Below, one piece after another: positions 8,642 to 16,392 of a stretch of DNA of 62,576 nt; position 1 is the first letter of the stretch; each line of letters opens with the position of its first letter. A model generated the notes under the pieces. It was not told the DNA's origin. It saw only the letters and a list, made by a program, of their open reading frames with translations, and did no database searches. A program made the position numbers and the translations under genes. Source of the DNA: an uncultured Ruminiclostridium sp. Lineage in GTDB: Bacteria > Bacillota > Clostridia > Oscillospirales > Ruminococcaceae. The stretch covers positions 1 to 62,576 of the forward strand of contig CANQXF010000014.1 of the NCBI GenBank assembly GCA_947627695.1. Direction: 5' to 3'.

Positions 8642-9391
8642 ATGCCTACTCCTCAGATGCAAAAGATACTCGGCTATATGCGAAAAGCCGTGGAGACCTA
8701 CGACCTCATTCAGAAAGGCGACCGCATAGCCGCCGCCGTTTCAGGCGGGAAGGACAGCCTTGTTATGCTTGCGGCATTGGCTCAGCTCCGACGCTTTGAG
8801 GGAATGGACTTTCAGCTTTTCGCCGTGACAGTCGACCCTCGCTTTGGCGGCAGGGAAGGGGATTATTCCGCCGTAAAAGCCTTGTGCGACGAGCTTGAAG
8901 TCTCCTACCGAATTGAACCTACTGATATTGCTCAGATTGTCTTTGACGTAAGAAAAGAACCTAACCCCTGCTCTCTCTGTGCCAGAATGCGCCGTGGAGC
9001 GCTTCATCAGCTTTGTCAGGAGCTTGGCTGCAACAAGCTGGCGCTGGGACATAACAATGACGACGTCGTTGAGACCTTTGTGATGAACCTTTTTCAGGAG
9101 GGAAGGCTTGGCTGCTTCGCTCCGAAAAACTATCTCACAAGGCGTGAGATAACCGTCATCAGACCCCTATGCCTTGCCCCTGAGATTAAAGTTATCTCCG
9201 CCGCAAAGCACAGTGAGCTTCCCATAGTCGTTTCCCCCTGCCCTGCCGACAAGCACACCAAACGCCAGCAGATCAAGGAATGGCTTGATTCTATGGAGCG
9301 CGGCGACCACGGCTTTAAAGAGCGTCTTTTCGGGGCGATGTGCCGTGCCGAGCTTGACGGCTGGGGAAATTTTACCGAAAAAAATAATTGA
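8642..9391 (+). CDS. TtcA-family PP-loop ATPase (tRNA 2-thiolation type)
   Basis: 249 residues. The P-loop SGGKDS at 34-39 marks the N-type ATP pyrophosphatase fold. C110 and C113 (CSLC) together with C200 (SPCPAD) match the three cysteines that hold the Fe-S cluster in TtcA, and the GHNNDD motif near 137-142 is also typical. TtcA-type enzymes activate a tRNA base with ATP and insert sulfur (2-thiocytidine at position 32 in E. coli). The exact base modified is not known for this Firmicute branch, so no symbol is given. The ATG begins one base after the permease stop, indicating translational coupling despite an unrelated role. Confidence 0.85.
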   Translation: MPTPQMQKILGYMRKAVETYDLIQKGDRIAAAVSGGKDSLVMLAALAQLRRFEGMDFQLFAVTVDPRFGGREGDYSAVKALCDELEVSYRIEPTDIAQIVFDVRKEPNPCSLCARMRRGALHQLCQELGCNKLALGHNNDDVVETFVMNLFQEGRLGCFAPKNYLTRREITVIRPLCLAPEIKVISAAKHSELPIVVSPCPADKHTKRQQIKEWLDSMERGDHGFKERLFGAMCRAELDGWGNFTEKNN

Positions 9392-9409
9392 AACAGAGTG
9401 TAAATTATA

Positions 9410-9438
9410 TTGCAAAAGGCTTTGAAATATGATAAAAT
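9410..9438 (+). promoter_or_regulatory. Promoter before the S/F-rich protein gene
   Basis: TTGCAA at 9410-9415 and TAAAAT at 9433-9438 with a 17-nt spacer, following the TtcA-like gene. Confidence 0.6.
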
Positions 9439-9511
9439 ATTTGTGTAAGTTTTTGACTGCGCCTAAACAGTGAAATTCGCCCGCGTCTTACTATTGCAAA
9501 AAGGAAAGTCG

Positions 9512-10165
9512 GTGATCTCCATGTACTGCCTTTGGCTGAACGGAACAAAGGTCTATGACCTTGAACAGCTTAAAGCGGCCTTTGACCCAAAGGCTTTGGA
9601 GTTATACCTTCTTGGCGGGGGACTTGTCCGCTGGCTTTCCGACTGCGGCGAGACCGAGCTTGCACAAAAGGCGGCGCAGATAGACTCAACATATGACATA
9701 CACCGTCAGCTTGCGGAAATTTTCGGTATGCCCTATGCTTCTGAGGAGCCTGAGCCAATCACCACAGACGTTCCTCAGTCAGAGCCTGCACAGAATTTAT
9801 CCTCTTTCAACTCAAGCTTTGACATATCCACATTCGGCTCCTTTAATTCTTCCTATAATTTATCCTCCTTTGAGCTTACCTCTTTTGGCGGGATCTACAC
9901 ATCTTTCCTTACAGGCAGTTTTTCCCACGAATATGAGTACGAATACGAAAGCGGCTATTTTTCCGCCAACAGCTTTAACGTCGGCAGCTTTTCAAGCAAC
10001 AGTTTTTCTCACAGCAGCTTTTTCAGCGGCAGCTTTGTTTTCGGCGAATTTAAAGGGCTTTCCTCACAGCATATGTCCCATGATCTAACACCACAGCAAA
10101 AGGTAAGGATAAATCTTTCCTCCTGCCCTCTCAACCGTTACGGCTACGGTATACATATCGTGTAA
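9512..10165 (+). CDS. Unknown protein with a low-complexity Ser/Phe-rich C-terminal half
   Basis: I do not recognise this gene. The start is GTG 9512 (6 nt after AAGGA) or ATG 9521. The first 75 residues look globular: MYCLWLNGTKVYDLEQLKAAF, then a helical stretch with LVRWLSDCGETELAQKAAQID. From about residue 90 the protein becomes low complexity, alternating S, F, N, G and Y (SFNSS, SSFEL, GSFS, a short EYEYEYES run) until about 190, then an ordinary tail. No signal peptide or membrane helix, so probably cytoplasmic. Phe/Tyr-rich spaced stickers in a Ser/Gly background are the kind of sequence that can self-associate. The next gene starts 12 nt downstream, so the two are probably co-transcribed. 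Confidence 0.75.
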   Translation: MISMYCLWLNGTKVYDLEQLKAAFDPKALELYLLGGGLVRWLSDCGETELAQKAAQIDSTYDIHRQLAEIFGMPYASEEPEPITTDVPQSEPAQNLSSFNSSFDISTFGSFNSSYNLSSFELTSFGGIYTSFLTGSFSHEYEYEYESGYFSANSFNVGSFSSNSFSHSSFFSGSFVFGEFKGLSSQHMSHDLTPQQKVRINLSSCPLNRYGYGIHIV

Positions 10166-10177
10166 AAAGGGGAAGAA

Positions 10178-11014
10178 ATGCAAGCGTTTCACATAATTTC
10201 AACAGCGCCTTATTTTGCAGAACACAAAAACGGCGCTTATTTTATGGATAAATTCGAGCTTTACAGCGCTGCTCTTTCAGCGCTGAACTGGCGCAGCTTC
10301 GGCGGCGAGATAACTCTTGATGTCGACAAAGTGGGGGAAAAATACATAAATTCTCTGGGAATATCCTCCTTGTGGAACAAGATCCTGCCCATTGTCCCCG
10401 ACGATCTGGAGGGTATTGACCCCAAAATGTTCTGGGCGGCAGGAAAGCTACTGGCATTGAGAGAAATGCCGGCTCCCACCGTAATGATAGATACAGATTT
10501 CATTATCTGGAAAAAACCTGAACTTCCTCCCGATAAGATAGTTGCCGTTCACAGAGAGGATTTGAACCCCTCTGTATATCCTCCGTTTGAATATTTTAAG
10601 TTAAATCGTTCATTTTTTAGAAACGATATGAACGAAAAAGCTCTGCCATTAAACACAGCATTTCTCTACATTCCCGACGAGAGCTTCAAGCAGTATTATG
10701 TGAACCGAGCCATCGCTTTTATGAAATCTGCTCAGCCCTGCGACGACCGCCTGCGTTATATGGTCTTTGCGGAACAGCGCTTGCTTTCGATTTGCGCCGA
10801 GGAGCTGAATATAGGCGTTCAGACCCTCATGGACAAGGACGAGCTGTTCTTCCCGCAGAACGATTACACCCACCTCTGGGGCGCAAAACAGGTAATGCGG
10901 GAAAACAGCGGCGCACTGAACGACTTTTGTCAGCGCGCAAGAGAAAGGATAACCCGTGATTTTCCTGATTTTTCTTATATAATACCATTAATAGAAGCCT
11001 CATTTTTGCAGTAA
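10178..11014 (+). CDS. Unknown protein, possible glycosyltransferase-like fold
   Basis: 278 residues with no signal or membrane segment. It starts MQAFHIISTAPYF after a strong SD (AGGGGAAG). A hydrophobic strand ending in an acidic motif, APTVMIDTDFIIWK near 105-118, resembles the DxD metal/nucleotide-sugar site of GT-A glycosyltransferases, followed by a segment with ALPLNTAFLYIPD that fits acceptor-side strands in such enzymes. It also resembles the uncharacterised DUF6734-type proteins, but I cannot confirm that without a search. The function is unassigned. A hairpin terminator follows, so it ends the short operon begun by the S/F-rich gene. Confidence 0.75.
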   Translation: MQAFHIISTAPYFAEHKNGAYFMDKFELYSAALSALNWRSFGGEITLDVDKVGEKYINSLGISSLWNKILPIVPDDLEGIDPKMFWAAGKLLALREMPAPTVMIDTDFIIWKKPELPPDKIVAVHREDLNPSVYPPFEYFKLNRSFFRNDMNEKALPLNTAFLYIPDESFKQYYVNRAIAFMKSAQPCDDRLRYMVFAEQRLLSICAEELNIGVQTLMDKDELFFPQNDYTHLWGAKQVMRENSGALNDFCQRARERITRDFPDFSYIIPLIEASFLQ

Positions 11015-11056
11015 TTTTCTTTTTCACATGATTTTTAAAATCCTGTATATCCTTTC

Positions 11057-11092
11057 ATACAGCGGAAATATAAGCCGCTGTATTTTCTTTTT
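11057..11092 (+). terminator. Rho-independent terminator
   Basis: ATACAGCGG at 11057-11065 pairs perfectly with CCGCTGTAT at 11075-11083, followed by a T-rich tail. Confidence 0.85.
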
Positions 11093-11105
11093 AACTATTC
11101 GGGGG

Positions 11106-11134
11106 TTGCAAAAAGCCAATTTATCTGTTATAAT
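11106..11134 (+). promoter_or_regulatory. Promoter of the M23 peptidase gene
   Basis: TTGCAA at 11106-11111 and TATAAT at 11129-11134 with a 17-nt spacer. Confidence 0.75.
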
Positions 11135-11180
11135 ATAAAAAATGTTACCGTTTTGTAATAATTTTTAGGGATTTAGCGTA

Positions 11181-12911
11181 ATGAAAAATACTGAACATAA
11201 TTCCTTCCTCAGCACTGCAGTTACTGCAGTCTCGCTGTTCGGAAGGTACATAACAAGAACCATTTACATAGTCCTATGCTTTATCGGCAAAGGAATAAGC
11301 ACCATAACAAAAGGGATCTGGGGTCTTTCCCGCAGGTTTCGCCGCTGGGGCGTCAAGCAGCTGAAAAGATTCGGCGAATTTCTTGTCAGAATTGTCATAA
11401 AAGCAAGGGCAAAGCTCCTTCTTCCTTTTAAAGAAGCGGCGAGAGCAAGAGCTAAAAACGGCGGGCGCCTTTCGTTTAAAGACGGTTTTTCGATCGTAGG
11501 AAAGGTGCTTTTCGGCAAAAACGGCGTAGTTGTCACTCTTTTTAATATTGCGATACCTATTTTCAGCGTTTTCTTCCTGCTCAGCGTTATCACCTACTCC
11601 AGCTCACTTAATTATGCCGTAAAATTGACCGTCAACGGACAGTTTTTAGGTTATATCGAAAGCGAACAGGTCTTTCTTGACGCGCAGGAGGTCCTTCAGG
11701 ACAGAATAAGTGTTTTCGGCAGTGACGTCAATGTAAAGGCGGAGCCTTCTTATTCGATAGAGCAGATAGGTTACAGCGACACTCTCAATAAGTATCAGAT
11801 AGTTGACCTTATCCTGCGCAATTCAGGCGTCAGCCTTGATTACGGATACGGATTTTACATAAACGACAGGTTTTACGGCGCCTTGCTCGATTCCACAAAG
11901 GTAAAGGAAACTCTTGACGCTCTTCTTGACGAGTATAAAACCAACGATGAAAGCGAAAAGGTTGCCTTTGTGGACGACATTCGCTTTGACGAACCCGGCC
12001 TTTATCTTTCCGAAAGTATAATCGACGAGGACTGGCTTATCGACCTGATAACAGGCAAGCGCCAGGAAGCTATGTATTACGAGGTAGAGTTCGGCGACAG
12101 TTCTCTTTATATCGCAAATCTTCTCGGCATGTCCGTAAGCGAGCTTGAGCTTATGAACCCGGGATTTTCCACCGAGGACCTTCACGTGGGGGATAAAATA
12201 AAATACAGCGAGGAAGTCCCCTACCTTTCCGTCAGCATCACAAGGACAGAGGTATATAACGTCCAGTCGAACTATTCCACCGAAACTTATAATGACAACA
12301 CGATATACGAAGGCTCCTCACGAAAGATGAGGGAAGGGGAATACGGCGAGAACCGTGTTACCGCAGACGTAACTTATGTAAATGGCAAAGAAACGAACCG
12401 CACTGTAAAACAGGTTACCGTTGTAAAAGAGCCTGTCAGCGAGCTTATCGCCATAGGCACCAGACCCACTCCCGCAGGCACCTTCAAGGACGAGACCGCC
12501 GCATTTGGAAAGCTCCTCTGGCCCGCCAACGGCGGCTACATCAGTCAGTGGACACAGTGGGACGGCGGTTACAGCAGTCACGTGGGAATAGATATAGCGG
12601 GCATAAACTACGGCGATCCTGTTTATGCGGGAGCCAGCGGAATAGTTACTTTCGCAGGCTCGTATTACGGACTTGGAAATTACATTGAAATATACCACCC
12701 CGATCTGGGCATAACCAGCGGCTACGCTCACAACAGCGCTATCTACGTTACCGTAGGTCAGCAGGTATCACAGGGCGAATGTATAGCGGGCGCAGGTCAG
12801 ACGGGAAGAGCATACGGCGTTCATATTCACCTTGCCGTAAAGGTAAACGGCGTAAACGTAAATCCCAGAAACTACCTCGACTATTCAGGTCACCCGATAA
12901 ATATTTTCTGA
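11181..12911 (+). CDS. Membrane-anchored M23 endopeptidase with LysM and G5 domains
   Basis: 576 residues. A basic N-terminal region of about 110 residues with hydrophobic stretches precedes a membrane helix at about 113-135. The extracellular part holds a long helical/beta spacer, a LysM-like motif near 290-350 (YYEVEFGDSSLYIANLLGMS then LMNPG), a G5 domain near 350-430 and a C-terminal M23 (LytM) domain. The zinc-site pattern is complete: HVGID, YAHNS and HIHLA. LysM and G5 bind peptidoglycan, and M23 enzymes cut its cross-bridge peptides, so this is a cell wall hydrolase for growth or division. It has its own promoter and terminator. Confidence 0.9.
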   Translation: MKNTEHNSFLSTAVTAVSLFGRYITRTIYIVLCFIGKGISTITKGIWGLSRRFRRWGVKQLKRFGEFLVRIVIKARAKLLLPFKEAARARAKNGGRLSFKDGFSIVGKVLFGKNGVVVTLFNIAIPIFSVFFLLSVITYSSSLNYAVKLTVNGQFLGYIESEQVFLDAQEVLQDRISVFGSDVNVKAEPSYSIEQIGYSDTLNKYQIVDLILRNSGVSLDYGYGFYINDRFYGALLDSTKVKETLDALLDEYKTNDESEKVAFVDDIRFDEPGLYLSESIIDEDWLIDLITGKRQEAMYYEVEFGDSSLYIANLLGMSVSELELMNPGFSTEDLHVGDKIKYSEEVPYLSVSITRTEVYNVQSNYSTETYNDNTIYEGSSRKMREGEYGENRVTADVTYVNGKETNRTVKQVTVVKEPVSELIAIGTRPTPAGTFKDETAAFGKLLWPANGGYISQWTQWDGGYSSHVGIDIAGINYGDPVYAGASGIVTFAGSYYGLGNYIEIYHPDLGITSGYAHNSAIYVTVGQQVSQGECIAGAGQTGRAYGVHIHLAVKVNGVNVNPRNYLDYSGHPINIF

Positions 12912-12918
12912 TAAATTT

Positions 12919-12949
12919 AAAGCAGACTCATACGTCTGCTTTATTTTTT
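12919..12949 (+). terminator. Rho-independent terminator
   Basis: AAAGCAGAC at 12919-12927 pairs with GTCTGCTTT at 12934-12942, followed by ATTTTTT. Confidence 0.9.
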
Positions 12950-12975
12950 AAAAGCACAAAAGTATACAAGAAAAG

Positions 12976-13029
12976 TATACAATTATTGTATAAAATTCTA
13001 TTGTAAAAAGCGGACAAAAGTGGTATAAT
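12976..13029 (+). promoter_or_regulatory. Promoter and palindromic operator of the copper ATPase gene
   Basis: TTGTAA at 13001-13006 and TATAAT at 13024-13029 are 17 nt apart. Just upstream, 12976-12992 is a perfect palindrome, TATACAAT-T-ATTGTATA, and the half element AAAGTATACAA also occurs once more on its 5' side (about 12959-12969). The inner TACA/TGTA resembles CopY-type sites (TACAnnTGTA), but the spacing differs and the position upstream of -35 fits an activator as well. No copper regulator gene is adjacent. Confidence 0.6.
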
Positions 13030-13098
13030 TTAGAAAAGCGATAAAATGCCTTTTTCTGCAAAAGCTAATTAAAACATTTCCGAAAGGATAGCATAAAA

Positions 13099-15660
13099 AT
13101 GGAAACCCCCTCAAATCTGATAAAGGAACGCTATAACGTTGGCGGAATGACCTGCTCCGCCTGCTCCGCCCACGTCGAAAAAGCAGTGAGCAAGGTAAAC
13201 GGTGTCGTCAAAGCAGAAGTAAATCTCCTCACTAACTCTATGACCGTTCAGTACGACCCGTCGGTCTGCGGTAAAAACGACATAATCCGCGCAGTAGAGG
13301 AGGGCGGCTACACCGCCTCTCTCCCAACTCCAAAAAGATCCGAGGAAAAACGTGAAAGTCCCGCCGAGCTGCGTCAGCGTGAGTTCAAGTCAATGCGCAA
13401 CCGCCTTATACTGTCCATAATATTTTTAGTCCCTCTTTTTTACATCTCAATGGGACATATGCTGGGACTTCCTCTGCCCTCCTTTTTGCACGGTGTGGAA
13501 AATTCCCTTATTTTCGCCTTTACGCAGCTTCTCCTCGCCCTGCCTATCGTGCTGATAAACAAGCATTATTTTGTCAACGGCTTCCGCAATCTGATAAAAG
13601 GCTCGCCAAATATGGACACGCTGATAGCCTTAGGCTCAGGCGCTGCCCTTGTTTACGGCATCTTTGCGATATACCGCATAGGCTGGGGCTTGGGACACGG
13701 CGATACCGCCCTTGCCGAAAAGTATATGATGAGCCTTTATTTTGAAAGCTCAGGCACTATCCTCACCCTTATTTCGGTGGGAAAAATGCTGGAGGCGCGG
13801 GCAAAGGGAAAAACCTCCTCTGCAATAGAAAAGCTACTTGACCTTGCCCCAAAAACGGCGGTAGTGGAGCGTGACGGCGTTGAACTTACCGTTTCACCCG
13901 ACGAGATAGCAAAGGACGACATCGTGATAGTCAGAGCAGGCGAAAGCGCAGCCGTAGACGGAATTATCGTTGAAGGCAGCGGCACTCTCGACCAGTCAGC
14001 AGTCACAGGCGAAAGCATAGGCGTAGAAAAAACAGTTGGCGACAGTGTTATCGCCGCCTCGATAAATAAAAGCGGCTACTTTAAAATGCGAGCCCAGCGT
14101 GTAGGCGACGACACGACGCTGGCTCAGATAATCCGCCTTGTAGAGGACGCCACAGGCTCAAAAGCTCCCATAGCAAAGCTGGCGGATAAAATAAGCGGAA
14201 TTTTTGTCCCCGTTGTGATAACGATAGCAGTAATAGCGGGAATTGCGTGGCTTATAGCTGGCGAGACCGCCGAGACCGCCCTTTCCACCGCTATCTCCGT
14301 ACTTGTCATCTCTTGCCCCTGCGCCTTGGGACTTGCAACTCCCGTTGCGATAATGGCAGGAACAGGCAAAGGCGCAGAAAACGGTATTTTGATAAAATCT
14401 GCCGCCGCCCTTGAAACTGCTCATAAAGTTAAAGTGGTTGTAATGGACAAAACAGGCACAATAACCACAGGCAAGCCCTCCGTCACCGCCTTGAAGCCTG
14501 CTGACGGCATAACGGAAGCTCATCTGCTCACCGTTGCCGCAAGCCTTGAGAAAAAATCCGAACACCCCTTAGCCGAGGCAGTCCTTGCCTGCGCCGAGGA
14601 AAACAAGATAACTCTTTCCCCCGCCGAGGACTTCAAGGCAGTTTTCGGCAAAGGCGTGTCCGCAGTGATAAACGGTAATACCTGCCTTGCAGGCAACGCC
14701 GCTTTACTTGCCGACAATAACATTTCTCTCCGTGAATGGCAGTCCGCCGCTGATAGTCTTGCCGACGAGGGCGCAACGCCCCTGTTCATCACCGAAAACG
14801 GCAACGTTATCGGCATTATCGGCGTAGCCGACACAGTAAAGCCTACCGCTGCCGAAACCATTTCTGAGCTTAAATCAATGAACATTCAGGTGGTAATGCT
14901 CAGCGGCGACAACAAGCGCACCGCTGAAGCTGTAGGGAAGCGTTTGGGCATTGACCGAGTGATCTCCGAAGTCCTCCCCCAGGACAAAGAACGTGTTATC
15001 CGTCAGCTTCAGGAGGAAGGAAACCTTGTGGCAATGGTAGGCGACGGGATAAACGACGCTCCCGCCCTTGCCCGCGCCGATGTGGGAATGGCGATAGGCG
15101 CAGGCACAGACATAGCCATAGACAGCGCCGACATCGTTCTTATGAAAAACAGCCTGCTTGACGTTTCAGGCGCAATTTCCCTCAGCAAAGCCGTAATGCT
15201 CAATATAAAGGAAAATCTTTTCTGGGCGTTTTTCTACAACGCTTTGGGAATACCCCTTGCGGCAGGCGCATTCGTGCCGCTTTTAGGCTGGCACCTTGAC
15301 CCTATGTTCGGCGCGCTCGCCATGAGCCTGTCCAGCTTTTGCGTAGTGATGAACGCCCTGCGCTTAAAGCTGTTCAAATTCAAGCACAAAACCGCAGAGC
15401 AGTCATCTGCTCCTGCGGAAAATAATAAAATCACAGTGAAAGGAAATAATGAAATGACAAAAACAATAATAGTTGAAGGAATGAGCTGCGGACATTGCGT
15501 TGCTCATGTGGAAAAAGCCCTTAACGCCATCGACGGCGTTACCGCCAAGGTAGACCTTGAAACCAAGACCGCCGCCGTTCAGCTTTCAAAGGAGGTTTCC
15601 GACGAAGCTCTCCGCAAAGCAGTGGAGGACGCAGGTTACGAAGTATCTTCAATAAGCTGA
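13099..15660 (+). CDS. copA: Copper-exporting P1B-type ATPase with N- and C-terminal HMA domains
   Basis: 853 residues. Domain order: HMA metal-binding domain (GMTCSAC, Cys 19 and 22), membrane helices, actuator domain with the VTGES loop, the membrane metal site CPC near 406-408, phosphorylation motif DKTGTIT near 450, an HP motif (SEHPLAEA), hinge GDGINDAPAL, and last helices with FFYNALG and MSLSSF, the pattern of Cu(I)-specific P1B-1 pumps. Residues about 785-853 form a second HMA domain (GMSCGHC) joined by a polar linker. SD GAAAGGAT precedes the start. It exports Cu(I) (possibly Ag(I)) from the cytoplasm using ATP. The C-terminal HMA has its own SD and ATG, treated separately. Confidence 0.95.
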   Translation: METPSNLIKERYNVGGMTCSACSAHVEKAVSKVNGVVKAEVNLLTNSMTVQYDPSVCGKNDIIRAVEEGGYTASLPTPKRSEEKRESPAELRQREFKSMRNRLILSIIFLVPLFYISMGHMLGLPLPSFLHGVENSLIFAFTQLLLALPIVLINKHYFVNGFRNLIKGSPNMDTLIALGSGAALVYGIFAIYRIGWGLGHGDTALAEKYMMSLYFESSGTILTLISVGKMLEARAKGKTSSAIEKLLDLAPKTAVVERDGVELTVSPDEIAKDDIVIVRAGESAAVDGIIVEGSGTLDQSAVTGESIGVEKTVGDSVIAASINKSGYFKMRAQRVGDDTTLAQIIRLVEDATGSKAPIAKLADKISGIFVPVVITIAVIAGIAWLIAGETAETALSTAISVLVISCPCALGLATPVAIMAGTGKGAENGILIKSAAALETAHKVKVVVMDKTGTITTGKPSVTALKPADGITEAHLLTVAASLEKKSEHPLAEAVLACAEENKITLSPAEDFKAVFGKGVSAVINGNTCLAGNAALLADNNISLREWQSAADSLADEGATPLFITENGNVIGIIGVADTVKPTAAETISELKSMNIQVVMLSGDNKRTAEAVGKRLGIDRVISEVLPQDKERVIRQLQEEGNLVAMVGDGINDAPALARADVGMAIGAGTDIAIDSADIVLMKNSLLDVSGAISLSKAVMLNIKENLFWAFFYNALGIPLAAGAFVPLLGWHLDPMFGALAMSLSSFCVVMNALRLKLFKFKHKTAEQSSAPAENNKITVKGNNEMTKTIIVEGMSCGHCVAHVEKALNAIDGVTAKVDLETKTAAVQLSKEVSDEALRKAVEDAGYEVSSIS
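15439..15660 (+). other. Internal start that could yield a free CopZ-like copper chaperone
   Basis: Inside copA and in the same frame, AAAGGA at 15439-15444 lies 9 nt before ATG 15454. Initiation there would give a 68-residue protein consisting of exactly the HMA domain (GMSCGHC near residue 9), the size of a stand-alone CopZ. The linker just before it is polar and unlike structured protein. The layout suggests an ancestral copZ gene fused in frame to copA with its ribosome binding site kept. Confidence 0.45.
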
Positions 15661-15671
15661 AAAAAGAAAAC

Positions 15672-15704
15672 AAAAAAGGCTCGATTTTAAATCGAGCCTT
15701 TTTT
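15672..15704. terminator. Bidirectional terminator between convergent genes
   Basis: GGCTCGATT at 15678-15686 pairs with AATCGAGCC at 15690-15698. It is flanked by A6 and T6 and so works in both directions, for copA and for the minus-strand gene at 15714. Confidence 0.93.
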
Positions 15705-15713
15705 ATTATAGTA

Positions 15714-16172
15714 TCAATCCAGAATTTTCCATAAAACCACAGCAATAAAAGCAACCGCAAGCAGCAAAAACTGGAAAACCCTTTCCTTTTTCCCAGAAAC
15801 GACTTCGGCGGGAATACCGTGCAGCCTTGCCCAGATACAGAAGAGCTGTATATTATAACAGGATAAATTCAGCCTGAAGCTTCCGCACAGCTTTTTCCCG
15901 TAGCGGTCGTACAACGCCATAGACCCCTCAGTGTTTACAGTCACCTTGTCAATATCGTTATAGTAATATTCTTTTTTCCCGATTTTGATAGTATCGCCGT
16001 CAATAAATATGCTTTTCCCCACCTTAAAGGGCGCAAGAAGGCTGTTTTTCAAAATTGCGTCTATCGCTTCGGAGCTTCCTTCTCCCTTAAGCAGGTCGAT
16101 CATATCCTGTATCTTTTTGTATCTTACGGCAGAGGCGTTGACAATGTCCATATTTTCCTCCGAAATTTTCAT
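15714..16172 (-). CDS. Unknown tail-anchored membrane protein
   Basis: 152 residues. Residues 1-50 are helical and charged. Residues 50-115 alternate short strands (IFIDGDTIKIGKKEYYYNDIDKVTVN) in a way that recalls small PH-like or DUF-type beta domains. Residues 130-148 form one C-terminal membrane helix (VFQFLLLAVAFIAVVLWKIL). No signal peptide, so the soluble part is probably cytoplasmic. SD TCGGAGG precedes the ATG. It is a single-gene unit, convergent with copA and divergent from the hydrolase promoter. The function is unassigned. Confidence 0.75.
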   Translation of the reverse strand: MKISEENMDIVNASAVRYKKIQDMIDLLKGEGSSEAIDAILKNSLLAPFKVGKSIFIDGDTIKIGKKEYYYNDIDKVTVNTEGSMALYDRYGKKLCGSFRLNLSCYNIQLFCIWARLHGIPAEVVSGKKERVFQFLLLAVAFIAVVLWKILD

Positions 16173-16242
16173 TCTAACTGTATTTTATCATATTTAACTC
16201 CAATGTCAACCAAAATTTTTTTAAAAAATTTTAAATACTGTA

Positions 16243-16279
16243 TTGACAAACAATATTATATGCTGTATAATATTGTTTG
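16243..16279 (+). promoter_or_regulatory. Consensus promoter covered by a 33-bp palindrome
   Basis: TTGACA at 16243-16248 and TATAAT at 16266-16271 are 17 nt apart. Perfect inverted 14-bp arms lie at 16247-16260 and 16266-16279 around TGCTG, overlapping the end of the -35, the spacer and all of the -10. This is the geometry of a repressor operator. PadR, encoded two genes downstream, is the nearest candidate regulator, which is inference. Confidence 0.75.
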
Positions 16280-16322
16280 AAAAATAAAAATACTTGTTGA
16301 AACAAACAGAGGAACTCACAAA

Positions 16323-16382
16323 ATGCTTGGTCACATCGGTATACATCTTGAACATAAAAAAGAATTAAAAAATGAAAGGTAA
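16323..16382 (+). CDS. Short upstream ORF (19 residues), possible leader or gene remnant
   Basis: ATG 16323 follows AGAGGAA with good spacing and reads MLGHIGIHLEHKKELKNER, then TAA, ending 10 nt before the hydrolase start. It may couple translation to the hydrolase or be a remnant of a lost gene. I do not recognise the peptide. Confidence 0.35.
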   Translation: MLGHIGIHLEHKKELKNER

Positions 16383-16392
16383 CGCACGACAA

